Of a stretch of 64,000 nucleotides of DNA, positions 45,809 through 55,267 are shown piece by piece; positions within the stretch are counted from its first letter, which is position 1, and each line of letters begins with the position of its first letter. The DNA comes from Nitrobacteraceae bacterium AZCC 2146 (GTDB lineage Bacteria; Pseudomonadota; Alphaproteobacteria; Rhizobiales; Xanthobacteraceae). The DNA lies in the NCBI GenBank assembly GCA_036924855.1, contig JBAGRP010000001.1:5630001-5694000 (forward strand), in the 5' to 3' direction. The notes beneath the pieces were generated by a model, which had not been told where the DNA came from, searched no databases, and saw nothing but the letters and a program-made list of their open reading frames with translations. The position numbers and the translations under genes were made by a program.

Positions 45809-45994
45809 GGCGTACTCACAAACTCTCAACCACTGAACTCACTTCAACAACCTACGCCCAGCGACTTAAAATTTGCCTAAGCCTAAAACTCCAATGCGAA
45901 TAGAACTGAATTTGGGCAGGATCGCTGTCCCAGAGGCCAGACATAGCCATGCTCCGACCGTCGGTCGGAGCAATTTAGCCGCGATTTGGCTGGA

Positions 45995-46711
45995 TCAGGT
46001 CGTCGAGGTGGTGGGAGTCGTCGGAGTGACCGTGCGCACGACGCGCTTGATCTGGTCCACGGTGTAATTCGCGCCACCGATCGAGAGCAAGGCGGGGCTT
46101 GCTGAGAGGTCGACGGAATCGACCATGCCCTGGACCTCGGTGGAGATCGCCACGGTCTGGCCGTTCTGGTCCTTGCCGGTGGCGGTCAGCGTATAGGCGC
46201 CGGGCGGATACGACGTGCCGTCATTGCCCTTGCCGTCCCAAACGAAACTCGACCCCCCCGATTTCAGCGCAAAATTGCCGCTGTAGACGGTGGCGCCGGC
46301 CGCATTCGTGATGCTGACCGTGGAAGTGGTGGTGTCTTTGGCGGCGGTCAAATTCCACGTGGCCGAGCCATCGAATTGTGTGGTGCTGCCATCGACTGCA
46401 ACGGTGTTGCCGACATAGACCAGCGCCTGCGTGGCTTGTGCGCTCTTCTCGATGTCCACCAGCGACTTCAACTGATCGTTCGACTTGAGCTGTTGTTCGA
46501 CGCCGGCAAACTGCACCAGCTGCTGTGTGAACTGGTTGGTATCGAGCGGATCAAGCGGATTCTGGTTCTGCAACTGCGTCGTCAGCAGCGTCAGGAAGGT
46601 CTGGAAATTATCCGCGATTCCCGTCGTCGAACTGGTGCCGGTGGAGCTAGTGGTGCTGGTGGTGGCGGGTGCCGAAACGACCGGCGTCGGCGTGGTTGCA
46701 TCAATCGCCAT
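45995..46711 (-). CDS. flgD: Flagellar hook capping protein FlgD
   Basis: 238 aa. The N-terminal FLTLLTTQLQNQNPLDPLDT followed by FTQQLVQFAGVEQQLKSN is the FlgD export and capping signature. The C-terminal half has the FlgD Ig-like fold (FVWDGKGNDGTSYPPGAYTL). It caps the growing hook and is shed on completion. The ends are Thr/Ser/Pro-rich. It lies 10 bp after fliK. Confidence 0.92.
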   Translation of the reverse strand: MAIDATTPTPVVSAPATTSTTSSTGTSSTTGIADNFQTFLTLLTTQLQNQNPLDPLDTNQFTQQLVQFAGVEQQLKSNDQLKSLVDIEKSAQATQALVYVGNTVAVDGSTTQFDGSATWNLTAAKDTTTSTVSITNAAGATVYSGNFALKSGGSSFVWDGKGNDGTSYPPGAYTLTATGKDQNGQTVAISTEVQGMVDSVDLSASPALLSIGGANYTVDQIKRVVRTVTPTTPTTSTT

Positions 46712-46721
46712 GATTCTCTCC

Positions 46722-48269
46722 TCAGATACTGATGTCTACGCCGCTGCTGGATCCCAGCATGCGGCCGTAGCTTCGTCCTGCGCTCACGGCAGGCATGGAG
46801 TCGTCTTCGCTGATGATCAGGCGCTGCGCATTGCGCCCGGAATTATCGCCGCTGTTCTGTTGCCCCGACGAGGACTGGTCGCGCAGGCTGAACTGCAGCC
46901 CGCCGTCGCTGGTCTTCATTCCTGCTTGCTCCAGCGCGCGCTGCAGCTGCGGCGCGTCCTGGCGCAGCATCGCCAGCGTCTCCGGCTTCTCGACTGTCAG
47001 ATGCGAGGTGACGTTGCCGTGGCGATCGACATCGAGCCGGACGTCGATGCGGCCGAGTTCGGCAGGATCGAGGCGGATGTCGAAGCGGCTCTTGCCGGAT
47101 TGCGCGGACTGCGCGATCTCGACCGCAACGCCGTTCAACGGCACCGGCGCGTTGGTGGCGACCGCGGCGGTTAGCTGTGGCGCGGGCGCGGCCGCGGGAG
47201 TCGCGGCCTGCAGTAGCGGCTGCTGGGCGGTATTGGTGTTGGGCTGGCTGGCGTCGACCGTCTGCGCCGCGGCTGCGGTATCGATGGTGCGGTGTTCGTG
47301 GGCGGTTGCCGGCTTGGTCGAAGTGGCGGTCGGGTCCGGCTTGGCGCCATCGGCCGACACTTCGTCGGCCTTACCCTCCTTGCCCTCCTTGACCGGGTGT
47401 TTTTCGGTCGTCGTTGCCTGCACCGGCTGCGATGTCGCTGCAGTCACCGTGGCATCGACGGCGTCGGACTTGACGTCGGTGGTCGCTGCGGTTGTGGCCT
47501 CGGTCGCCTGTTTGGCCTGCTTTGCGCCGGTCTTGGCGGTGGCTGGCGTCGCGCTAGCAATCAGCGCGGCAAAATCCTGATCGGTCGATGCCGGTGTCGC
47601 CGTCGCTGCAGTTGCAGTGGCCGCTTCAGTTCCGGTTCCGGTTGCCGCGGCTGCTTCGGCTGCCGCGGCCTGCGCCTTCAGCACGGCGGCGGCGATCGCC
47701 AGCGGCTGCGCTGTGCCGGCATTCGCGGTTGTCGCCGGCGTCGCCGTAGTGTCAGCCGTGGCGGTAACGACAGGGATGACGACCGCGACGGCGGTCACCG
47801 GCACGGCTTTATCGATCTGCGGGGCGGCATTGGGATCGGTCGCGGTGCTGGCGTCCGTGGTCTTCGTGTCCTTCGCGGAGGAATCCTTGTCGGTCTTGGT
47901 GTCCGTCTTGGCGCCTGTCTTGCTGTCGGCCTTGGATTGTTTTGCTTCCTTGGCGGCGTCGGCAGCGGATTGCGCCTGAACGTCCCGATCCTGCGAATTC
48001 GATGCAGCGCTGGTATCGGCGCGATCGTCGTCACGCCGCGGCGTGTCATCGGTTCGGGCTGGGCGGTTGTCATCGCGGGGCGGAGGTGTGGGCGCTGGCA
48101 GATCGGGCAGTGCGGATGCCGCACGGTCATTATTGCTGTTCGCGGCCGTGCTGCTGTCGACCAGCGACCCAAAGCGGTCGGAGTCCGACGGCTGATCGTC
48201 GCGGGCCGACTTCGATCGCGCATTCTGAAACGATACGTTTGAGGCGATATCTGACGTCACGCTAACCAC
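46722..48269 (-). CDS. fliK: Flagellar hook-length control protein FliK
   Basis: 515 aa from a GTG at 48269, with AAAGG 6 bp upstream; other in-frame GTG codons at 48260 and 48320 are possible. About 350 residues are low-complexity, rich in Ala, Thr, Asp and Lys, as usual for the FliK ruler part. The C-terminal Flg_hook domain is clear (FDIRLDPAELGRIDVRLDVD; LRQDAPQLQRALEQAGMKTS). It measures hook length and switches export specificity. It precedes flgD. Confidence 0.82.
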   Translation of the reverse strand: MVSVTSDIASNVSFQNARSKSARDDQPSDSDRFGSLVDSSTAANSNNDRAASALPDLPAPTPPPRDDNRPARTDDTPRRDDDRADTSAASNSQDRDVQAQSAADAAKEAKQSKADSKTGAKTDTKTDKDSSAKDTKTTDASTATDPNAAPQIDKAVPVTAVAVVIPVVTATADTTATPATTANAGTAQPLAIAAAVLKAQAAAAEAAAATGTGTEAATATAATATPASTDQDFAALIASATPATAKTGAKQAKQATEATTAATTDVKSDAVDATVTAATSQPVQATTTEKHPVKEGKEGKADEVSADGAKPDPTATSTKPATAHEHRTIDTAAAAQTVDASQPNTNTAQQPLLQAATPAAAPAPQLTAAVATNAPVPLNGVAVEIAQSAQSGKSRFDIRLDPAELGRIDVRLDVDRHGNVTSHLTVEKPETLAMLRQDAPQLQRALEQAGMKTSDGGLQFSLRDQSSSGQQNSGDNSGRNAQRLIISEDDSMPAVSAGRSYGRMLGSSSGVDISI

Positions 48270-48574
48270 GGGCGGCCTTTCAAGATGAGTTCCATATTCA
48301 GTGAGCAAGGACCGGGCCACGCCGTTCAGAAATAAAAATGTGATGTTTTACAATATGTTAGGGGGATGTCGGTTCAGGAGGGCCGCGCTTTGTGGCCGCT
48401 TTGTTTCTGCCCGTCGGCAAGAATTGCCGTTTGCGCCTTGCGCCATGATTGCCTGAGCGGAAGTCGGCCTATATTAAAGTGCAGTATGCCAGCCATCGCC
48501 GGAACGGCCGCAAGTTCCGGGATTTGCTTCAGCTTTCCTGATCGCGACGGTTTGCAGCCAGCGCGATCGCAGCA
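48270..48574. other. Divergent intergenic region between fliK and mnmA
   Basis: It holds the promoters of two divergent genes. An AT-rich stretch near 48335-48362 may contain them. No gene was recognised. Confidence 0.5.
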
Positions 48575-49789
48575 GTGACCGAAACCATGCTCAACAGTCT
48601 GGATCTCGAGGGTCGTCCGCAGGACACCAGGGTCGTGGTCGCCATGTCCGGCGGAGTCGACTCTTCGGCGACGGCTGCGCTGCTGAAGTCGCAAGGCTAC
48701 GACGTCGTCGGCATTACGCTGCAGCTTTACGATCATGGCGCCGCCACCCACCGCAAGGGCGCCTGCTGCGCCGGCCGCGATATTCATGACGCCCGCGATG
48801 TCGCCGAGCGGATCGGCATTCCGCATTACGTGCTGGACTATGAGAGCCGGTTTCGCGAGTCGGTGATCGACAATTTTGCCGCAAGCTATGCCTCCGGCGA
48901 GACGCCGGTGCCGTGCATCGAGTGCAACCGCTCCGTCAAGTTTCGCGACCTGCTAGCGACCGCGCGCGAGTTGGGCGCGTCGGCGCTGGCGACCGGCCAC
49001 TATGTCGCGTCGCGCCGTCTCGCCACCGGATCGCGCGCGATGGTGTGCGCCGCCGATGCCGATCGCGACCAGAGCTATTTCCTGTTCGCCACTACCCAGG
49101 AACAGCTCGACTATCTGCGCTTTCCGCTCGGCGACATGACCAAGCCGCAGACCCGCGAGTTGGCGCGGCAATTCGGATTGTCGGTTGCCGACAAGCAGGA
49201 TAGCCAGGACATCTGCTTTGTGCCGTCCGGTCGCTACACCGACGTGATCGAACGGATGAAGCCGAATGCGCTGGAGCCCGGCGATATCGTCGACATGGAA
49301 GGCCATGTGATTGGCCGCCATGAAGGCATCGTGCATTTCACCGTGGGCCAGCGTCGCGGCCTCGGCATCGCTGCCAGCGCGCCGTTATATGTGGTGCGGC
49401 TGGATGCGGCTGCCCGGCGCGTCATCGTCGGACCGCGTGAAGCCTTGCGGATGCACCGCATAGCGCTGCGCGACCTTAACTGGATCGGCGACGGTGCGCT
49501 GGATCGTGCGGTCGGCGAGGGTCTCGAGCTCTTCGTCAGGGTGCGTTCGACCCGCGCACCGCAGCCGGCATGGCTGCGTGCAGTCAATGGCGGTTATGAG
49601 GTCGAACTGGTCGGCGGCGAAGAGGGCGTGTCGCCCGGCCAGGCCTGCGTGTTCTATGACGCTGTCGGTGGCCAGGCGCGGGTGCTCGGCGGCGGCTTCA
49701 TCAAGAGTGCCGCGGCGAAAAGCCCTGTCGGTGTCCCGGTGCACGATGCTAACGTGCCACAGCCGCTGGTCGCAGCGTTGCGCGTTTAA
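48575..49789 (+). CDS. mnmA: tRNA-specific 2-thiouridylase MnmA
   Basis: 404 aa from a GTG; an ATG four codons later is an alternative. It thiolates U34 of Lys, Glu and Gln tRNAs. The PP-loop [10 protein letters not shown] lies at 24-33. The catalytic Cys pair is in [11 protein letters not shown] and [16 protein letters not shown] and TVGQRRGLG are further signatures. The C-terminal beta-barrel ([11 protein letters not shown]) is complete. Confidence 0.96.
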   Translation: MTETMLNSLDLEGRPQDTRVVVAMSGGVDSSATAALLKSQGYDVVGITLQLYDHGAATHRKGACCAGRDIHDARDVAERIGIPHYVLDYESRFRESVIDNFAASYASGETPVPCIECNRSVKFRDLLATARELGASALATGHYVASRRLATGSRAMVCAADADRDQSYFLFATTQEQLDYLRFPLGDMTKPQTRELARQFGLSVADKQDSQDICFVPSGRYTDVIERMKPNALEPGDIVDMEGHVIGRHEGIVHFTVGQRRGLGIAASAPLYVVRLDAAARRVIVGPREALRMHRIALRDLNWIGDGALDRAVGEGLELFVRVRSTRAPQPAWLRAVNGGYEVELVGGEEGVSPGQACVFYDAVGGQARVLGGGFIKSAAAKSPVGVPVHDANVPQPLVAALRV

Positions 49790-49806
49790 GAGTTCAGGGC
49801 AGGGGC

Positions 49807-50445
49807 ATGGCTGGCGATATCGACCGCGCGGGAGTCGCGAAGGCCTACGGGCTGTGGGCACCGATCTACGACATCGTGTTCGGCAAGGTGTTCGATCCTG
49901 GCCGCCAGGCCACCATCATCGAGGCCGACAAGATAGGCGGCCGCATTCTCGACGTCGGCGTCGGCACCGGCCTGTCGCTGATCGACTATTCGCGCAGCAC
50001 GAAGATTTGCGGCGTCGATATTTCCGAGCCGATGCTGCGCAAGGCGCATCAGCGGGTGCAGGCGCTCAACCTGACCAACGTCGAAGCGCTGGCGGTGATG
50101 GATGCCAAGAACCTCGCTTTCGCGGATGGTTATTTCGACGCGGTGGTGGCGCAATATGTCATCACCGCGGTGCCGGATCCCGAAGCCACGCTCGATGACT
50201 TCATTCGCGTGCTGAAACCCGGCGGCGAGTTGATCCTCGTCAATCACATCGGCGCCGAGAGCGGCTCGCGCCGCCTGTTTGAACTGGCATTTGCGCCACT
50301 GGCGCGGCGGCTCGGCTGGCGCCCGGAATTTTCCTGGGGCCGGCTGGTCGACTGGGCGGCCGGTCACGGCGGCGTCACCCTTACCGAGCGGCGACCGATG
50401 CCGCCGATGGGGCATTTTTCCCTGATCCGCTATCGCAAATCCTGA
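49807..50445 (+). CDS. pmtA: SAM methyltransferase, PmtA-like (phosphatidylethanolamine N-methyltransferase)
   Basis: 212 aa. The class I SAM motif is RILDVGVGTGLSLIDY, with VDISEPMLRKAHQRV following and IRVLKPGGELILVNHI later. The N-terminal AYGLWAPIYDIVFGKVFDPGR matches the Rhodobacter-type PmtA proteins, which methylate phosphatidylethanolamine toward phosphatidylcholine. It lies 17 bp after mnmA. The enzyme class is certain, the lipid substrate likely. Confidence 0.72.
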   Translation: MAGDIDRAGVAKAYGLWAPIYDIVFGKVFDPGRQATIIEADKIGGRILDVGVGTGLSLIDYSRSTKICGVDISEPMLRKAHQRVQALNLTNVEALAVMDAKNLAFADGYFDAVVAQYVITAVPDPEATLDDFIRVLKPGGELILVNHIGAESGSRRLFELAFAPLARRLGWRPEFSWGRLVDWAAGHGGVTLTERRPMPPMGHFSLIRYRKS

Positions 50446-50458
50446 TAGCAGCGTTTTC

Positions 50459-50475
50459 GCCGGGAACATCCCGGC
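50459..50475 (+). terminator. Short hairpin after the PmtA-like gene
   Basis: GCCGGGA, loop ACA, TCCCGGC: a perfect 7-bp stem 14 bp after the stop. No real T-run follows, and the next start is only 20 bp away, so it may be a weak terminator or a leader hairpin of the next gene. Confidence 0.35.
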
Positions 50476-50495
50476 TGAAAGCTCGTTTTGTCGGG

Positions 50496-50861
50496 ATGCA
50501 GATCAAACAATCATTGTTCCTTGTCAGCTTCCTGATCGCCGGTTCCGGCGCGGCCACCGCGCAGGCACCACCGACGCCTGCGACACCGCCGGCCCAGACC
50601 GCGCCTCCGGCGCCGACCCATTCCGCCAATGACTGCGCGCCGACGCAGACCGGCCCGCGGGGCACAATCACTCCCAATGGCACGACGACAGGACAGAGCC
50701 CGGAACCGCTCGGCGACAAGCTCGCCAGATCAGACGGCGTGCTCTGTCCGCCGACAGGGGTCGATCCGGAGATTCGGGCGCCGACGCCGAACACGGGCAA
50801 TACGCCGGTGATCCCGCCGCCCGGCAGCCCCGGAGGTGATCCGACTGTCCGGCCGAAATGA
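50496..50861 (+). CDS. Exported proline-rich hypothetical protein
   Basis: 121 aa. A signal peptide (LFLVSFLIAGSGAATAQA) is followed by a Pro/Ala/Thr-rich mature part with only two cysteines (NDCAPTQTGPRG and DGVLCPPTGVDP), which could form one disulfide. It resembles small exported rhizobial proteins of unknown function. Its stop abuts the stop of the convergent quiC-like gene with no gap. Confidence 0.6.
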   Translation: MQIKQSLFLVSFLIAGSGAATAQAPPTPATPPAQTAPPAPTHSANDCAPTQTGPRGTITPNGTTTGQSPEPLGDKLARSDGVLCPPTGVDPEIRAPTPNTGNTPVIPPPGSPGGDPTVRPK

Positions 50862-52721
50862 TTACACGCGCGGCATGCCCGCGGGCCGTGCCTCTCGCGT
50901 CTGCGCGGCGAGCCTGATGCCGGCATTGGCGGCGCCAAATCCCTGGTAGTTGCGGCGCTCGACGATCTCGAAGAAGAACCGCTCATCAAAGCTGTGCGTG
51001 TAGATCTGGAAGAATTCGCCGTCGCCTTCGCGGTCGTAGAGGATCTGGTTGTCGCGCAGCGCCGACATGGTCTCGGCATCGAGACCATGTTTGGCCTCGA
51101 CATCGTCATAATAGTTCTCCGGAATTTTCAGGAAGCTGGCGCCGCGCCTTCGCATTTCCGCGACGGCCGCGAAAATATCGTCGCATGAAAATGCGATATG
51201 CTGCACACCCGAACCGAAGAACTCGGAAATGAAGCGGTTCGACAGCGTGCGCGTTGCCGATGACCCGTTGAGCACGACACGCAGCGACTGATTGCCATTG
51301 ATCAGTGCCTGGCTTTGCACGAGGCCGACGGGATCGGCTATTTCCATCTGCGGTAGCCGCTGCAGATCGAGGATACCGGTATAGAAGAGCAGCCACGACA
51401 GCATCTCGTCATATGGCATCGACTGCGAGACATGATCGACGGCGCTGAGGCGATCTGCGCTGGCGTCGCTGCGCAGCGGCTCGAAATCGATATCCCAGTT
51501 CTTGCCGGCGCTTTCCAGGAAATACAGCAGGCTGCCGCCGACCCCATGGATCGCTGGAATTTCCAGTTCGCCGGGCCCGACCGGTTGATAGAACGTCCGC
51601 GCCTTCAGCGCTTCCGCGCGCGCCATGGTCTTGCCGGCGTCATCGACATCCACAGCGATGGCGCAGACGCCGGGTCCGTGGGTGACATAATGCGAATGCG
51701 CAAAACCATCGGGCTCGCAATTGATGACGAGGTCGATGCCGCCCTGCGACCACCTTTCGACATCCTTGCTGCGATGGGCGCCGGTCTTGCGAAAGCCAAG
51801 CTGGCCGAACAAAACAGCGAGGTCGGCCGCCTTCGTCTCATTGACCGCGAATTCGATGAAGCCGACGCCGCGGCTTTGCGCCTTCGGCTGCAATGCATCG
51901 ACGGAGGCTTTCGCGAGTTGATCCTCCAGCAGGATGAGCGAGCGCAGCCCGTCGGTTGCGGTGCGCACCGCCGAGCCCGCGCGAAACTGGTCGTTGAAAA
52001 TCTCCAGGGACCACGAACCTTTGTAACCGGTTGCCAGCACCGATTCCATGAAAGCGACCACGGGCAGATCGCCCTGGCCGGGAAAGCAACGGAAATGCCG
52101 GCTCCATGACAGCACGTCGAGGCCGAGCTTTGGCGCGTCCGCAAGCTGGACCAGAAAGATCTTGTCGGCCGGAATCGACTCGATCGCGTTGACCGGAAAC
52201 GATGGCGCCAGCGCGTGAAAACTGTCGAGAATGACGCCGATCGCCTTGTGGTCGGCACGGCGCACGATCTCCCAGGCATCGCGGTAGTCGTTGACATGCT
52301 TGCCCCAGGCCAGCGCCTCGAAGCCGACCCGCAGCCCGCGAAGTGCAGCGCGTTCGCCGAGTTCGTGGAAATCCGCGGCGGCGCGATCGATGCCGCCGAG
52401 CGAGACCGGGGAAATATTGCTGCAGACCAGCAGCAGATCGGTCTGCAATTCCTGCATCAGATCGAACTTGCGCTCGGCACGGGCGAAGTTGCGCCCGCGC
52501 TGTGGCTCCGGCATGCCTTCGAAATCCCGGAACGGCTGAAATGCGCAGATCGCGAGTCCGAGATCGCGGCAGAGTTGCCCGACATCGCGCGGGCTGCCGC
52601 TGAACGACAGCAGGTCGTTCTCGAAAATCTCGACCTCGTCGAAGCCGGCGGCGGCGATGGCGCGCAGCTTTTCATCCAGCGCGCCGCTGAGCGAAACGGT
52701 GGCGATCGAACGCTTGGTCAT
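50862..52721 (-). CDS. quiC: QuiC-type 3-dehydroshikimate dehydratase fused to HPPD-like domain
   Basis: 619 aa. The N-terminal TIM barrel (1 to ~270) has the metal-ligand signatures VGFEALAWGKHVND, VILDSFHAL, FLVQLADAP and WSLEIFNDQF, as in QuiC/AsbF-type dehydratases that turn 3-dehydroshikimate into protocatechuate. The C-terminal half is a vicinal-oxygen-chelate domain like 4-hydroxyphenylpyruvate dioxygenase, with possible metal ligands in AVDHVSQS, GVQHIAFSCDD and FFFEIVERR. Pseudomonas QuiC1 has the same fusion; the activity of the C-terminal part is not settled. It is the last gene of the transport/shikimate operon and overlaps the oxidoreductase by 4 bp. Confidence 0.85.
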   Translation of the reverse strand: MTKRSIATVSLSGALDEKLRAIAAAGFDEVEIFENDLLSFSGSPRDVGQLCRDLGLAICAFQPFRDFEGMPEPQRGRNFARAERKFDLMQELQTDLLLVCSNISPVSLGGIDRAAADFHELGERAALRGLRVGFEALAWGKHVNDYRDAWEIVRRADHKAIGVILDSFHALAPSFPVNAIESIPADKIFLVQLADAPKLGLDVLSWSRHFRCFPGQGDLPVVAFMESVLATGYKGSWSLEIFNDQFRAGSAVRTATDGLRSLILLEDQLAKASVDALQPKAQSRGVGFIEFAVNETKAADLAVLFGQLGFRKTGAHRSKDVERWSQGGIDLVINCEPDGFAHSHYVTHGPGVCAIAVDVDDAGKTMARAEALKARTFYQPVGPGELEIPAIHGVGGSLLYFLESAGKNWDIDFEPLRSDASADRLSAVDHVSQSMPYDEMLSWLLFYTGILDLQRLPQMEIADPVGLVQSQALINGNQSLRVVLNGSSATRTLSNRFISEFFGSGVQHIAFSCDDIFAAVAEMRRRGASFLKIPENYYDDVEAKHGLDAETMSALRDNQILYDREGDGEFFQIYTHSFDERFFFEIVERRNYQGFGAANAGIRLAAQTREARPAGMPRV

Positions 52722-53776
52722 GCAGCCTGCTCCACGATCTGGCCGGGCGAAACGCGCATGCCGGTGCGCGCCGCTTGTTGTACGGCTTCGACAACGGCGA
52801 GTGTGCCCATGGCATCCTCGACGGGAATCAAGGGGGTTTCGCGGCGAGCGATCACGGCGAGAAAATGCCGCAGCTGTTCGGTCAGCGGATCGTCATTTGG
52901 CGCGGTGACATCGGTTCGTGCGAGCGACGAAAACCAGCCGGCATCGTCGCCGGGATAGGACCACAGCTCCATGGTCGGCACGGAGAGCGAACCCTTGGTG
53001 CCGGCGAACAGATAGCAGGGCTGGTTTTCGCGGGCGTAGGCGGCGTTTTCGCCGGACGACAATTCCCAGCTCCATGGCGCCGGCGTGGCATCGGACACCG
53101 TCACCGTGCCGAGCGCGCCATTGGCGAATCTCAACAGCAGTGCGGCAGTGTCCTCGACCGCAAAGCCGCGCGCCTTGTTCGAGGTCAGCGCCTGCACCTC
53201 GACGATCTCGCCGCAGATGAAGCGCAGATTGTCGATGTCATGCACCAGATTGATCAGCATCGGCCCGCCGCCGGGCTCGCGGCGCCAGGCGACGTCGAAA
53301 TAATTGTCGGGCTTTTTCAACAGCCACAACCCGACCACGGCGGTGAGCTGGCCGATCTGACCGCCGGCAATGGCGTCACGTACCGCCTTGATGCGTGGAT
53401 TGTGCCGGCGATGATGGCCGACCAGCACCGGCACGCCGGAGCGCCTGGTGGCCTGAAGCAACTCCTGCGCAGCCGCCACGGTGTCGGTGACCGGCTTCTC
53501 CACCAGTGCCGGGATGCCGTGTTCGATGCAGTCCAGCGCCATCGCCAGATGCAACGCATTGGGCGAAGCGACAATCATGCCGTCGAGCTGCGCTTCCTCC
53601 AGCAGTTCGCGATGGTCGGCATACCAGTCGATGCCGCGTGCCGACGCAAATGCTTTCGCTTCCGACGAAGGGTCGGCGATCCCCGCGGCCACGCAATCCT
53701 CGGAGGCCTCGATCAGCTCGACATGCTTGCGGCCGATCGCGCCTGCGCCCGCCACGCCGATCCGCATCGCGCTCAC
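52718..53776 (-). CDS. Gfo/Idh/MocA family NAD(P)-dependent oxidoreductase
   Basis: 352 aa. Rossmann motif GVAGAGAIGRKH at the N-terminus, PNALHLAMALDCIEHG, then VEKPVTDT, the family's conserved EKP with the catalytic-type Lys. Substrate-domain motifs include GGGPMLINLVHDIDNLRFI with an HD pair. The family oxidises sugars, inositols and cyclitols. In this operon it could act on quinate, shikimate or a related ring alcohol, which is inference. It overlaps its neighbours on both sides by 4 bp. Confidence 0.85.
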   Translation of the reverse strand: MSAMRIGVAGAGAIGRKHVELIEASEDCVAAGIADPSSEAKAFASARGIDWYADHRELLEEAQLDGMIVASPNALHLAMALDCIEHGIPALVEKPVTDTVAAAQELLQATRRSGVPVLVGHHRRHNPRIKAVRDAIAGGQIGQLTAVVGLWLLKKPDNYFDVAWRREPGGGPMLINLVHDIDNLRFICGEIVEVQALTSNKARGFAVEDTAALLLRFANGALGTVTVSDATPAPWSWELSSGENAAYARENQPCYLFAGTKGSLSVPTMELWSYPGDDAGWFSSLARTDVTAPNDDPLTEQLRHFLAVIARRETPLIPVEDAMGTLAVVEAVQQAARTGMRVSPGQIVEQAA

Positions 53777-54513
53777 GCCGCGGTCTCCGTCATCGCGCCG
53801 CCCAGGAACAATTGCCCGATGCGGGGATCGTTGAGAACGCGGTCGGCCTTGTCGTACAGTCGGGTCTGGCCGAGTTCGAGCACGATGCCGAAGTCGGAAA
53901 TTTCCAGCGCCGAGCGGGCATTCTGCTCGATCATCAGGATCGAGACGCCGCGGTTGCGCAGCTCCTTCAGGATGTTGAAGGTCTGCAGCACCATCAGCGG
54001 CGACAGACCGATGGAGGGCTCGTCGATCAGCACCAGCTGCGGATTGAGCAGCAGGCCGCGGGCGATCTCGAGTTGCTTCTGCTCGCCGCCGGACAGCGTC
54101 GAGGCCTGCTGTGTCGCCTTCTTGCGCAGCACCGGAAATTTGTCGAGCGCGGCTTCAATGCGCGCCGGCAGGTCGGTGATGTCGCGTCCCGCCGCGACCG
54201 CGCCGAGTTCGATGTTGTGGCGCACCGACAATTCCGGAAAGATGTTGCGGCCCTGCGGCACGTAGCAGATGCCTGCGGTGAGCAGCGCGCGCTGGCTGAG
54301 GCCGGTGACGTCGCGTCCCTTGAATGTGACCTTGCCTTCGCGCAGCTTCAACAACCCGAAGATCGCCTTGAACACGGTGGATTTGCCGGCGCCGTTCGGT
54401 CCGATCACCGTGGTGATCGATCCCGCTGGCACCGAGAAGCTGGTGCCGTTCAGGATCGTCATCTTGCCGTAGCCGCCGACCAGATTTTGAACGTCCAGGA
54501 TCGCGTCGCTCAT
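53773..54513 (-). CDS. LIV-type ABC transporter ATP-binding protein (LivF-like)
   Basis: 246 aa. Walker A GPNGAGKST, signature LSGGEQKQLEIARGL, Walker B LVLIDEPSIGLSP. VPQGRNIFPELSVRHNIELG is typical of LivF. The protein powers uptake together with the LivG-, LivM- and LivH-like proteins of the same operon. Based on its neighbours the substrate is probably a shikimate-type compound rather than leucine. Confidence 0.92.
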   Translation of the reverse strand: MSDAILDVQNLVGGYGKMTILNGTSFSVPAGSITTVIGPNGAGKSTVFKAIFGLLKLREGKVTFKGRDVTGLSQRALLTAGICYVPQGRNIFPELSVRHNIELGAVAAGRDITDLPARIEAALDKFPVLRKKATQQASTLSGGEQKQLEIARGLLLNPQLVLIDEPSIGLSPLMVLQTFNILKELRNRGVSILMIEQNARSALEISDFGIVLELGQTRLYDKADRVLNDPRIGQLFLGGAMTETAA

Positions 54514-54523
54514 GGGTTGGTCC

Positions 54524-55267
54524 TCAATGTCCGAGGTAAGCTTCGATCACGGCGGGATTGGCGCGGACTTCGTCGGGTCGCCCCATCGCCAGCACCTTGC
54601 CTTCCGCCATCACCATGACGCGCGAGCACAGCGACATCACGAATTCCATATTGTGCTCGATCACCACGAAGGTGGCGCGCTTCTCGCGGTTGATCGCGGT
54701 CAGCCGGTCCTTGAGATCGGCAAGCATGGTGAGGTTGACGCCGCCGGCGGGCTCATCGAGCAGCACCAGCCGCGGCCCGCCCATGAAGGCCATCGCCGCA
54801 TCGAGCAGTTTTTGCTGCCCATAAGAGAGTCCGCCCGCGGGCTCCTTGGCGAGATGATCGAGCTTGAAGAAACCGATCATCTGGTCGGCGGCGTTGGTCA
54901 GGCCGGCATCAGAGGGGCCGAGCAGCCGCGACAGCATGTTGCCTTGGTGCTCCTGCCCGGCGAGGATCAGGTTCTCGCGCACCGAGAGTTTGGGGAACAC
55001 CTGCAGCAGCTGGAAGGTGCGGCTGACGCCGAGGCCGTTCAGCTCCGACGGTCGCATCCCGGTGACCACCTTGCCATCGACTTTCACCTCGCCGTCGCTC
55101 GGGGTGAGCTGGCCCAAGATGCAGTTGAACAAAGTGGACTTGCCGCAGCCGTTCGGGCCGATCAGGCCGAGGATCTCGCCCTCCTGCACGTCGAAGCTGA
55201 CGCCGTTGACGGCGGTGATGCCGCCAAAGCTCTTGCGGATGTTGCTGACTTCGAGAACCGCGGTCAT
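54524..55267 (-). CDS. LIV-type ABC transporter ATP-binding protein (LivG-like)
   Basis: 247 aa; the start was set at the ATG at 55267, which overlaps the permease gene by 4 bp. Walker A GPNGCGKST, signature LSYGQQKLLDAA and Walker B LVLLDEPAGGVNLT are present. SRTFQLLQVFPKLSVRENL and the C-terminal NPAVIEAYLGH are LivG hallmarks. It is the second ATPase of the importer. Confidence 0.92.
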   Translation of the reverse strand: MTAVLEVSNIRKSFGGITAVNGVSFDVQEGEILGLIGPNGCGKSTLFNCILGQLTPSDGEVKVDGKVVTGMRPSELNGLGVSRTFQLLQVFPKLSVRENLILAGQEHQGNMLSRLLGPSDAGLTNAADQMIGFFKLDHLAKEPAGGLSYGQQKLLDAAMAFMGGPRLVLLDEPAGGVNLTMLADLKDRLTAINREKRATFVVIEHNMEFVMSLCSRVMVMAEGKVLAMGRPDEVRANPAVIEAYLGH

